A stretch of 64,000 bases of DNA from Roseibium denhamense (GTDB taxonomy: Bacteria; Pseudomonadota; Alphaproteobacteria; Rhizobiales; Stappiaceae): assembly GCF_009711415.1 (NCBI RefSeq), contig NZ_SMLZ01000095.1, positions 1-64,000 of the forward strand, in the 5' to 3' direction. Both the position numbers and the translations under genes were made by a program. Under the pieces are notes generated by a model. It had not been told where the DNA came from, ran no database searches, and saw only the letters and a program-made list of their open reading frames with translations. Position 1 is the first letter of the stretch; the number at the start of each line of letters is the position of its first letter. Of this stretch, positions 54,253-61,639 are shown in pieces.

Positions 54253-55284
54253 TTGGCGGATGTAACCGACAAAACAGAGGCTCGCACGAGCGGGCCCAGG
54301 GAGAGCGGAATGAATTCCTTCAACCTTGCAGGCGCCGGGCGTTTGCTGGCGCGGCAAGGTATCCTCGTGGCGTTTGCCGTTTTTATGATTGGGTTTACCC
54401 TCGCCAATGAGCGGTTTTTGGACCCTGACAACATCATGGGCGTTATCCGGTCGTCGGCCATCTTGGGCGTCATGGCGCTTGGCGTCACCTTCGTGGTGAT
54501 CAGCGGAAACCTGGATCTTTCAGTTGGCTCGATGATGTCATTTGCCACCATCGTGGTCCTGGATCTTCACGACAAGATCGGTCCGGCGCTGGCGATACCC
54601 GGCATGTACGCGATGGTGCTCTGTCTCGGCGCGTTTATCGGTTTTCTCGTCGGTTACCTCAAGCTCAATTCACTGATTGTGACACTCGGCATGCTGTCGG
54701 CGATCCACGGCCTGACCCTGACTTACTCCGGCGGCAAGAACATGGATATCGCCGACAAGGAAGGAACGTGGTTCAGCGTCTTTGGCCAATCGGATGTTCT
54801 CGGCATTCCTGTGCCGATCCTGCTGTTCGCCCTCGTTGCCTCCGTGCTCGGCATTTTGCTCGCCAAAACGCCGTTCGGACGCAAGGTCTACGCCGTTGGC
54901 GGCAACGGCACGGCGGCAACCTTTTCCGGCATCCGGCGGGCGCGCGTGGTTTTCACCTGTTACCTGCTATCGGCCTTTTGCGTTGCCACCGCGGGCCTGT
55001 TGCAGGCCAGCCGGTCGCTGGGCAGTCAGAACACGGTCGGGCAGGGGCTCGAGCTTGAGGTGCTGGCTGCGGTCATCCTCGGCGGGGCCTCGCTCCTTGG
55101 CGGGTCGGGCACGATCTTCAAGACCGTGATTGGCGTGCTGATCCTTGGTTTTATCCAGAACGGACTTTTGCTGGTGGGCCTGCAGTTCTACGCCCAATAC
55201 GTCGTCACCTGGATCATCATCATTCTTGCGGTTTGGCTGGATATTGCGGCCAAGCGCGGCAAGCTCTGGTCGCCGATCGCGTAA
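54253..55284 (+). CDS. ribose-type ABC transporter permease
   Basis: This 343-residue polytopic permease of the RbsC/AraH family has about ten spans. Family motifs are VVISGNLDLSVGSMMSFA and, near the end, ILGGASLLGGSGTI. I take TTG 54253 as the start because AGGGAGGA (54241-54248) lies at the right spacing. ATG 54310 has no comparable site. It is one of two different permeases in this importer. Confidence 0.92.
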   Translation: MADVTDKTEARTSGPRESGMNSFNLAGAGRLLARQGILVAFAVFMIGFTLANERFLDPDNIMGVIRSSAILGVMALGVTFVVISGNLDLSVGSMMSFATIVVLDLHDKIGPALAIPGMYAMVLCLGAFIGFLVGYLKLNSLIVTLGMLSAIHGLTLTYSGGKNMDIADKEGTWFSVFGQSDVLGIPVPILLFALVASVLGILLAKTPFGRKVYAVGGNGTAATFSGIRRARVVFTCYLLSAFCVATAGLLQASRSLGSQNTVGQGLELEVLAAVILGGASLLGGSGTIFKTVIGVLILGFIQNGLLLVGLQFYAQYVVTWIIIILAVWLDIAAKRGKLWSPIA

Positions 55285-55295
55285 GGGAGGGAACA

Positions 55296-56297
55296 ATGGA
55301 ACCGGGAACTCTCAGCACCTTTTTGAAACGCGGCGCGATCTGGGGCTTCATTGTCCTGCAGCTGGTGTTTTTTTCCATCGCGGGCAAATACCTGTCATTA
55401 AGCGACACGGCCTTCATGGACCTCGACAACATGCTGCTGCTTTTGAAGCAGTCCGCCCCCATCGGGATCATTGCCGTCGGCATGACGGTGATCATGATCA
55501 ACGGCAATATCGACCTGAGCGTCGGCGCGATCTTCGCTTTGGCCGCTGTTGTGATGCTGGACAGCATGACCTGGCCGGTTTTTGCCGGTCTTGGCGACTG
55601 GGTCATTCCCGTTGCCTGGGCGCTGGCCCTGCTGACCGGCATAGTCTTGGGGGCGATCAATGGTTTGATCGTCTGGAAAACCGGGGTGGACGCCTTCATC
55701 GTCACGCTGGGTGCCATGCTCGGCTATCGTGGTCTGGTCTTCATGTATAACGGCGAACAGCCGACCTCTCACCTCAACTGGACTCTGGTCGATTTTGCTG
55801 AAGCGCAGTTTCTTGGTCTGCCCACGGCTGCCTGGTTCCTGCTCGGCACGGTTGCTGTCGTGTGGTTCATCATGAACCGCACGGTTCATGGCCGGAATGC
55901 ATATGCGATAGGGGACAACCGGGAAGCGGCCGTCAACGCCGGGATCCGTGTCGGGCCGCACTTCCTAATGAATTTCATGCTGATCGGCTTTCTGGCGGCT
56001 CTGTCCGCGGTGGTGTTTTACTCCGAATCGGGATCAGTGAACCCGAATGACGGCCAGCTTTACGAGCTGTGGGCGATCACCGCCGTTGTGCTCGGCGGCA
56101 CGAAGCTGACCGGCGGATCCGGCTCGATCATCTCCACCCTCGGCGGGGTGATTGCGATCCAGCTTTTGCGCAAGGGGCTTGGCCATATCGGCGCCGATAC
56201 CGAGACTGTAAACCTGGTCATCGGCCTGATCCTGATCGCGGTTCTGTTCCTTGACCGCCAACTCAACCTCAAAGGCAAGCAGGAGCTGCGGGTATGA
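55296..56297 (+). CDS. ribose-type ABC transporter permease (second)
   Basis: This 333-residue permease is of the same family as the preceding gene, with NGNIDLSVGAIFALAAVV and VLGGTKLTGGSGSI as the matching motifs. GGGAGGG lies just before ATG 55296. A longer reading from 55233 would overlap the first permease. The two probably form a heterodimeric channel. Its stop overlaps the ATPase start as ATGA. Confidence 0.93.
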   Translation: MEPGTLSTFLKRGAIWGFIVLQLVFFSIAGKYLSLSDTAFMDLDNMLLLLKQSAPIGIIAVGMTVIMINGNIDLSVGAIFALAAVVMLDSMTWPVFAGLGDWVIPVAWALALLTGIVLGAINGLIVWKTGVDAFIVTLGAMLGYRGLVFMYNGEQPTSHLNWTLVDFAEAQFLGLPTAAWFLLGTVAVVWFIMNRTVHGRNAYAIGDNREAAVNAGIRVGPHFLMNFMLIGFLAALSAVVFYSESGSVNPNDGQLYELWAITAVVLGGTKLTGGSGSIISTLGGVIAIQLLRKGLGHIGADTETVNLVIGLILIAVLFLDRQLNLKGKQELRV

Positions 56298-57805
56298 GCC
56301 AGTCGACACCGGCCTTGCGGCTTGAAAACATCGTCAAGACCTTTCCGGGCGTGCGCGCTCTCGACGGCGTCTCACTGGAGGTCCTGCCGGGAGAAGTTCA
56401 TGCCCTGATGGGCGAGAACGGCGCAGGCAAGTCGACCCTGATGAAGGTCCTGGGCGGTCTGCACCAGCCGGACGAAGGTAAGATTATCGTCAGCGAGCAA
56501 CCGGTCCGCATGGCCTCGCCGCTTGACGCCAAGTCCAAGGGCATCGTGTTCATTCACCAGGAACTGAGCCTTGCTTCCGAATTGACCGTTGCCGAGAATA
56601 TCTATCTGGGCGAACTGCCGAAAAAGCGCTTTGGCCTGGTCGACTGGCAAAAACTCTACGCTCAGACCGATGAGATACTCGCGAAACTGAAGGTCGGTTT
56701 CAACGCCAAAACGCGTGTGGGCGACCTGTCCATCGCCAACCAGCAGATGGTTGAGATTGCCCGGGCCCTGACCGTCGATGCAAAGGCGGTGATCTTCGAT
56801 GAGCCGACAGCTTCGCTGACCGATGCGGAAAAGGTTGTGCTGTTCGATGTGATTGCGGATCTGAAGGACCATGGCGTCGGCATCATCTACATTTCCCACC
56901 GCATGGAAGAGATCTTCAAGATCACCGACCGGATCAGCGTGCTGCGCGACGGCTCCTACCGGGGCACTTTGGTGACCGCAAAGACCAATGAGGACGAAAT
57001 CACGCAGCTGATGATCGGGCGCAGCCTCGACTTGAGCCGGAACGTCAATCACAACGAACTCGGCGACGTGGCGCTTGAGGTCAAAGGCCTGTCCTGCGGC
57101 AAGCTCTATCGCGATGTCAGTTTCGAAGTCCGGCGCGGAGAAGTCGTCGGGTTTTATGGTCTTGTCGGTGCGGGCCGCACTGAAATCGCCGAGACCCTGT
57201 TCGGTTTGCGCGAACCAAGCGCCGGAAAGATCCTCCTGGATGGCCAGGAAACCCGGATCCATTCCCCGGCCGATGCGATCTCCAAGGGCATTTCCCTGGT
57301 GCCGGAAGACCGCAAGGGCCAGGGTCTCGTGCTTGGCATGAACTGCCGGGACAACATGACCCTGCCGCAGGTGGACGATCTGAAGGCCGGACCTTTTGTT
57401 GCCGAAGGCGCGGAAGTTGCAATTTTCGATCAATACCGGGACCGGCTCGACATCCGCACGCCCGGCTGGAAGCAGACAGTCGGCAACCTGTCGGGCGGCA
57501 ACCAGCAGAAAATTGTCATCGGCAAATGGCTGTCCATGCATCCAAACGTCCTGATCGTGGACGAGCCCACCCGCGGCATTGATGTTGGCAGCAAGTCCGA
57601 GATCCACAACCTGATCCGCGAACTTGCCGGGCAAGGCTATGCAGTGATCGTGATCAGCTCGGAAATGCCGGAGGTGCTGCATGTGAGCGACCGGATCGTT
57701 GCGATGTATTCCGGCGAGATCATCCGCACCTTCACCTCGGACGAGGTCACCGAAGACAACCTCATCCAGGCCATCTCCGGAATTACCCCCGACAAGGCAG
57801 CATGA
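56294..57805 (+). CDS. sugar ABC transporter ATPase (double NBD)
   Basis: This 503-residue RbsA/MglA-type ATPase has two nucleotide-binding halves. The first has Walker A GENGAGKST, a degenerate signature around DLSIANQQM and Walker B VIFDEPTAS. The second has a degenerate Walker A GLVGAGRTE, a good signature LSGGNQQK and Walker B LIVDEPTRG. This asymmetry is normal for the family. It overlaps genes on both sides by 4 bp. Confidence 0.96.
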   Translation: MSQSTPALRLENIVKTFPGVRALDGVSLEVLPGEVHALMGENGAGKSTLMKVLGGLHQPDEGKIIVSEQPVRMASPLDAKSKGIVFIHQELSLASELTVAENIYLGELPKKRFGLVDWQKLYAQTDEILAKLKVGFNAKTRVGDLSIANQQMVEIARALTVDAKAVIFDEPTASLTDAEKVVLFDVIADLKDHGVGIIYISHRMEEIFKITDRISVLRDGSYRGTLVTAKTNEDEITQLMIGRSLDLSRNVNHNELGDVALEVKGLSCGKLYRDVSFEVRRGEVVGFYGLVGAGRTEIAETLFGLREPSAGKILLDGQETRIHSPADAISKGISLVPEDRKGQGLVLGMNCRDNMTLPQVDDLKAGPFVAEGAEVAIFDQYRDRLDIRTPGWKQTVGNLSGGNQQKIVIGKWLSMHPNVLIVDEPTRGIDVGSKSEIHNLIRELAGQGYAVIVISSEMPEVLHVSDRIVAMYSGEIIRTFTSDEVTEDNLIQAISGITPDKAA

Positions 57806-58683
57806 TGAAAATCGGATTTGCCGGGCTGGGCCGGATGGGCGTGCGCATGGCCGCCAATTTGGCCTCCGCCGGGCACGAAATGGTTGTCTGGAACCGGACT
57901 GCGTCCAAGGCCGATGATTTTGCGAGGCGTCATGCAGCCGAATGTGCCACCACACCTAGTGAACTTGCCGATAAGTGCGATGTGGTTATCTCCATGCTCG
58001 CCGACGACAGCGCAGTGGAGGATGTTTATTTCGATCCGGACACCGGCCTTGTGGCAGCCGCCACTGTGCACCCGGTCTTGGTGGAAATGGGGACAGTCTC
58101 CGTGCCGACGGCGAACCGGCTGTTCGAGGCAGCGTCTGGCTGTGGCAAGCGCTTCGTGGACGCACCTGTATCAGGGGCCACAAAAGCTGCCGAGGATGCC
58201 CAGCTTCTGATCATGGCTGGATCAGATCCAGCGTATGCGCCAGAGCTGGAGTCGGTGTTCGCTGTCCTTGGCAAACGCACGATCTGGCTCGGCGGACCAG
58301 CCAAAGGATCCGCCATGAAACTTGGCGTGAACATGCTGATTCACGGGCTGAACCAGACCCTGTCCGAAGCCCTGGCGCTCATGACATCTGCAGGAATCGC
58401 ACCGGAAACCGCCTACGAGGTCATTGAAAACTCCGCCGCCGCCGCGCCGGTCATTCACTACCGCAAGGGGCTATATCTGGATGAGGCGTCCCACGACGTG
58501 ACTTTCACCGTTGCGCTCGCCCGGAAGGATATCGGACTGGCGCTCGATCTCGCCCGTTCCTTAGGGGTTGCAATGCCCCAGGCCGATTTGAACCGCTCTG
58601 TTCTGACAGATGCAGGCGAGGCCGGATATGACGCTCGGGACATGGCGTCGATTTATGCATTCGTCAAAAGGGATTTGTCATGA
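57802..58683 (+). CDS. NAD(P)-dependent beta-hydroxyacid dehydrogenase (HIBADH family)
   Basis: This 293-residue protein is of the 3-hydroxyisobutyrate/tartronate-semialdehyde reductase family. It has Rossmann motif GLGRMG (8-13), substrate motif FVDAPVSG (118-125) and the catalytic Lys173 in GSAMKLGVNM. It acts on 3-hydroxy acids or their semialdehydes. In this operon a C3-C5 hydroxyacid or semialdehyde intermediate is likely (inference). It overlaps the ATPase gene and the next gene by 4 bp each. Confidence 0.9.
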   Translation: MMKIGFAGLGRMGVRMAANLASAGHEMVVWNRTASKADDFARRHAAECATTPSELADKCDVVISMLADDSAVEDVYFDPDTGLVAAATVHPVLVEMGTVSVPTANRLFEAASGCGKRFVDAPVSGATKAAEDAQLLIMAGSDPAYAPELESVFAVLGKRTIWLGGPAKGSAMKLGVNMLIHGLNQTLSEALALMTSAGIAPETAYEVIENSAAAAPVIHYRKGLYLDEASHDVTFTVALARKDIGLALDLARSLGVAMPQADLNRSVLTDAGEAGYDARDMASIYAFVKRDLS

Positions 58684-59417
58684 AGGCGGCACTGTTCGTC
58701 GGCGGCTGGGAAGGCCATGCCCCGACCCATTTCAGCGACTGGTATCAGGATTTGCTTCATAAAAACGGCTTTGCCGTTGACGTCTACGAGACGATGGAGC
58801 CGCTTGAGCACCCCGAAACCCTCCAGGATCTGGATTTGATCACGCCGATCTGGTCGTCCGCCCGTTCGGGCCACCAGGAAGAATTTGGCAACATGACCAA
58901 ACCCCAGGAAGACGGCCTGTTGAAACTGATCGGCGACGGGTGCGGCATTGCCGGCTGGCATGGCCATATGGGTGATGCGTTCCGTGATCGGCCGACCTAT
59001 CACTTTCTGATCGGGGGGCAGTTTGTGGCCCACCCACCCGGCTGGCCGGACAACCTGCAGCCGAAGGAAGACTACATCGACTACGATGTCACCATTTGCC
59101 GTCCGGACGATCCGATCGTAAAGGACATCAAGAGCTTCCGGCTAACCTCCGAACAATATTACATGCTCGTCGACCCCTCCAACGAGGTCCTGGCGACCAC
59201 GACATTCTCCGGGGAGCACCTGTGGTGGATCGAAGGCACGGTGATCCCAGTGGTCTGGAAGCGCCGCTGGGACAGGGGCAGAGTGTTTTATTGCTCCATC
59301 GGCCACGAGCTGGACGACTTGAAAGTGCCGCAAGTCACCGAGATCATTCGCCGAGGTTCGATTTGGGCGGCGGAGGGAAAACAACAGTCCGATTACGCAA
59401 ACACTGGGTGTTTTTGA
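58680..59417 (+). CDS. ThuA domain protein (type 1 amidotransferase-like)
   Basis: This 245-residue protein has the ThuA fold: a class I glutamine-amidotransferase-like sheet starting ALFVGGWEGHAPTHF, and conserved blocks GIAGWHGHMGDAFRDRP and HLIGGQFVAHPPG in outline, plus RGRVFYCSIGHELDD. ThuA-type proteins occur in sugar utilisation operons with oxidoreductases, including trehalose use in rhizobia. The biochemical role is poorly defined. It is the last gene of the rightward operon, and no clear terminator follows. Confidence 0.88.
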   Translation: MKAALFVGGWEGHAPTHFSDWYQDLLHKNGFAVDVYETMEPLEHPETLQDLDLITPIWSSARSGHQEEFGNMTKPQEDGLLKLIGDGCGIAGWHGHMGDAFRDRPTYHFLIGGQFVAHPPGWPDNLQPKEDYIDYDVTICRPDDPIVKDIKSFRLTSEQYYMLVDPSNEVLATTTFSGEHLWWIEGTVIPVVWKRRWDRGRVFYCSIGHELDDLKVPQVTEIIRRGSIWAAEGKQQSDYANTGCF

Positions 59418-59570
59418 GCCCTGGAACCATGAACAAGTCTGTAGTGCACAAAGACCCTAATCGGCACCCTTAATGCGCAGCAAGTTTTACTGCCCCTGCC
59501 GCACTAAAGGGCAAAACGACCTGACCCTGACAATGATCCTGACACCTCGACTGCCACCGCAGACGTCTAT

Positions 59571-59627
59571 GCCCTACGGCCGCGAATGACCGCGCAGGCT
59601 TCAAACGTCACGTGAAAGGACCCGCGC
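59571..59627 (+). repeat. right copy of the direct repeat flanking the catabolic block
   Basis: This is the partner of 41501-41556, in the same orientation, with blocks GCCCTACGGCCGCGAATGA and GAAAGGACCCGC. It lies between the end of the rightward operon and the leftward replication-type gene. The rest of the 212-bp gap (59418-59629) shows nothing else recognisable. Confidence 0.55.
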
Positions 59628-59629
59628 CA

Positions 59630-60427
59630 CTAAATACGACCCAACGCGTCTTTCATCTCGCCTAGAATAAACGCTAAGCCACCACCAGGTTGCTCAATCT
59701 CTGCGTCTGTGACCTTGTCCATCCGGTCCGCCGTCAGCCATTCTACAATTGCCACCTTTTGGGGTTCCCGCTGCTTCATGATGTCTCCTTCCCAGCGTTG
59801 TTGCGCCTTATCTCTGGAAACTTCAGAACGCGTGAGAGACTGTCTTCCTTGAGGTGGTAGTGATATGAATTGCTGTGTTTCCTTTTGTTTCTTTTTCAAA
59901 AGCCCTGTGGGGTCTTTCGTCCTGCTCAGGTCGGGCTTGCTTGTCTCACGCTTATCAACACGGCAGTGTTCGATGGGTTTCTTGGAAGGGTTCTTTCGAT
60001 GGGTTTGGGTCTCATTTCTGACACGCCCAAGGTCGCAAGACTGAGACTTTGGAGGTCTCAAATCTGAGACCGTTTCAAGATTGTGCGCAGGCCCTTCTCC
60101 AGACTTCATTCCAGCGTCCCAGTCGTCAACAAAAGCTCTAAAGATTGGCCAATTGGGCGAGTAAGCTGTGCGGTGGGATTTGCCACCAGGGCTTTTCTTT
60201 TCGATCAAACCCAACTCGTCGAGCTCTTTTGTCGCCCTGATCACAGCTGCGCGGCTGATTTTCAGAAGCTTCATAAGCCTCCCGATGCTGGGATCACATT
60301 GGCCGGTCCGCTTGTTAAAATGGTCGATGATTGCCGCGGCGACCCGGCGTGTTGCAGCCGAAAGATCAGGCATAAGCCCCAAAGCCTTGTGCGCGAAAAG
60401 AATGTCATTCTGCTGCAGTAGAGGCAT
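59630..60427 (-). CDS. HTH-domain replication/regulatory protein of plasmid or phage type
   Basis: This 265-residue protein has an N-terminal winged-helix part (LSAATRRVAAAIIDHFNKRT, CDPSIGRLMKLLKISRAAVI, then KELDELGLIEKKSPGG in outline). A long, polar, low-complexity basic middle follows (about 110-215) and a short C-terminal helix. This layout is common in plasmid and prophage replication-initiation or HTH accessory proteins. GAGGT precedes the start. The composition is AT-richer than the neighbouring catabolic genes. A dyad lies 50 bp upstream (60476-60491). The function is uncertain. Confidence 0.65.
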   Translation of the reverse strand: MPLLQQNDILFAHKALGLMPDLSAATRRVAAAIIDHFNKRTGQCDPSIGRLMKLLKISRAAVIRATKELDELGLIEKKSPGGKSHRTAYSPNWPIFRAFVDDWDAGMKSGEGPAHNLETVSDLRPPKSQSCDLGRVRNETQTHRKNPSKKPIEHCRVDKRETSKPDLSRTKDPTGLLKKKQKETQQFISLPPQGRQSLTRSEVSRDKAQQRWEGDIMKQREPQKVAIVEWLTADRMDKVTDAEIEQPGGGLAFILGEMKDALGRI

Positions 60428-60475
60428 CTAAACCTCGCAGAATTTTTGGGTGAAATAGTTTGCAAACGCCAGGCT

Positions 60476-60491
60476 AAGATATTGATATCTT
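60476..60491. promoter_or_regulatory. palindrome upstream of the HTH replication-type gene
   Basis: AAGATAT-TG-ATATCTT is a perfect 7-bp dyad 50 bp upstream of the gene start. It is a plausible autoregulatory operator. Confidence 0.4.
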
Positions 60492-60551
60492 TGGTGTTCA
60501 AACGAATCCGTTTTGCAAAAATATCCAGTCAGATCAACAAACTGGTCCTGC

Positions 60552-60599
60552 CTACGTATCTGGGGGGGGGCGGGAGTTCGAATCTTCTCCGGTGCGCCA
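60552..60599 (+). pseudogene. decayed 3' half of tRNA-Arg (right island end)
   Basis: This copy aligns with the tRNA from the anticodon loop to the CCA: CTACGTATCT versus CTACGAATCT, an expanded G tract in place of the variable loop (3 nt longer), T arm GGGAG-TTCGAAT-CTTCT, then CCGGTGC and GCCA intact. The T stem stays pairable despite three changes. The 5' half is absent. It is best read as the displaced chromosomal 3' half left by integration in the anticodon loop. Confidence 0.75.
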
Positions 60600-60600
60600 T
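60578..60600 (+). repeat. third, diverged copy of the 23-bp att core
   Basis: It matches 21 of 23 bases of the tRNA 3' end and shares the downstream ATTTTC with the 41181-41203 copy. It is the right boundary of the composite island. Confidence 0.8.
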
Positions 60601-60706
60601 ATTTTCTCTTCAGAAAAACTAGACAGCCGACCTTGTGTCTAAAGCGGCCCTCTGGGCATCCGGCTTAGCTTCGCAGACCTTCGCAAGGATCGCGACTCGA
60701 TCCGCC

Positions 60707-61639
60707 TCACGCGGCTTCCTCCTTGCCCACGCCGACGCGGTTGCGGTGCGGGGCGAACAGGCAGGCAAGGCCAAGGATGACACCTGAGACCGAGGCGATC
60801 ATGCCAGCGGCGCTGACAGCGTTCTGTGCGCCGAACCAGAGCGGTCCGTAGCCTGCAAAGACATATCCCAGGACCGCCGACAGGGTTGCGAAGACGGCCG
60901 ACCACCAGATCTGATGCTCAAGGCGATTGGTCATCAGGCGCGCGGCCGCCGGCGGGCAGATGAACATGGCGATCACGATGATCGATCCGACCGCGTCGAA
61001 CGCAGCGACAGCTGCAACAGCGGCCGTCACCACAAGCCCGAAGCCGAGGGCTGTTGCGGGAATGCCGAGTGCCTGGGCGAACCCTTCGTCGAACGTCGCG
61101 ATCTTGAGCCAGCGCCAGAAGATCAGCGTCAGCGCAACAACAATCGCGCAGACCACGGCGATCCGGGGCAGCTCGTCCGGCAGCGTTGCAAGAGCGGCCG
61201 GATCGAGAAGCGAGTGCCACCCCTCCGCCCGGAACCAGATGAGCGATTCCAGATTGCCCATGAGGGCATGTTCGACATCCAGATGCACCTTGCTTGTATC
61301 GGTCTGTTCCAGGATCAGGACGCCGGCGGCAAACATCGCTGTAAAGACCACGCCCATGGCAGCGCCCGGCTCGATATTGCCAAGGCGCTTGACCGCTTCG
61401 ATGAGGATAACGGCAACAATCGCCGCCCCGGCCGCGCCAAGCAGCATGGGGATTGCGGCCACAACGCCGGTCACAAGGAAGGCAACAACGATCCCCGGCA
61501 GCACCACATGGCTGATCGCATCACCGATCAGGGCCTGGCGCCTCAGGATCAGGAAGTTTCCCGGCAGCGCGCAGGCAATGGCGGAAAAAACCCCGATCAG
61601 GATCGGCGTCAGGGAGAATTGAACGAATTCGGCTCCCAT
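60707..61639 (-). CDS. metal ABC transporter permease (second permease)
   Basis: This 310-residue ABC-3 family permease has about eight to nine spans. Family motifs are DAISHVVLPGIVVAFL near residue 35 and FDAVGSIIVIAMFICPPAAA near 200. It works with the preceding permease, ATPase and binding protein genes in import of Mn, Zn or Fe. Its start overlaps the stop of the upstream permease gene by one base (TGATG). It is the last gene of the operon, next to the island end. Confidence 0.93.
   Translation of the reverse strand: MGAEFVQFSLTPILIGVFSAIACALPGNFLILRRQALIGDAISHVVLPGIVVAFLVTGVVAAIPMLLGAAGAAIVAVILIEAVKRLGNIEPGAAMGVVFTAMFAAGVLILEQTDTSKVHLDVEHALMGNLESLIWFRAEGWHSLLDPAALATLPDELPRIAVVCAIVVALTLIFWRWLKIATFDEGFAQALGIPATALGFGLVVTAAVAAVAAFDAVGSIIVIAMFICPPAAARLMTNRLEHQIWWSAVFATLSAVLGYVFAGYGPLWFGAQNAVSAAGMIASVSGVILGLACLFAPHRNRVGVGKEEAA

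Larger units (their letters stand above)
41204..60600. mobile_element. catabolic genomic island (second part of the tRNA-Arg island)
   Basis: About 19.4 kb is bounded by a 23-bp tRNA 3'-end copy on the left and a decayed 48-nt tRNA-Arg 3'-half on the right. It carries 16 catabolic and transport genes in two divergent operons and, near the right end, a replication-type HTH gene. No integrase, transposase or conjugation gene is present, so it is probably no longer mobile by itself. The composition of the catabolic part is close to that of the host, unlike the small element beside it. Confidence 0.7.

Noticed and set aside
56372..57955. A 527-codon open frame on the minus strand
   Set aside because: It is antisense to the double-NBD ATPase gene and has no recognisable protein character.
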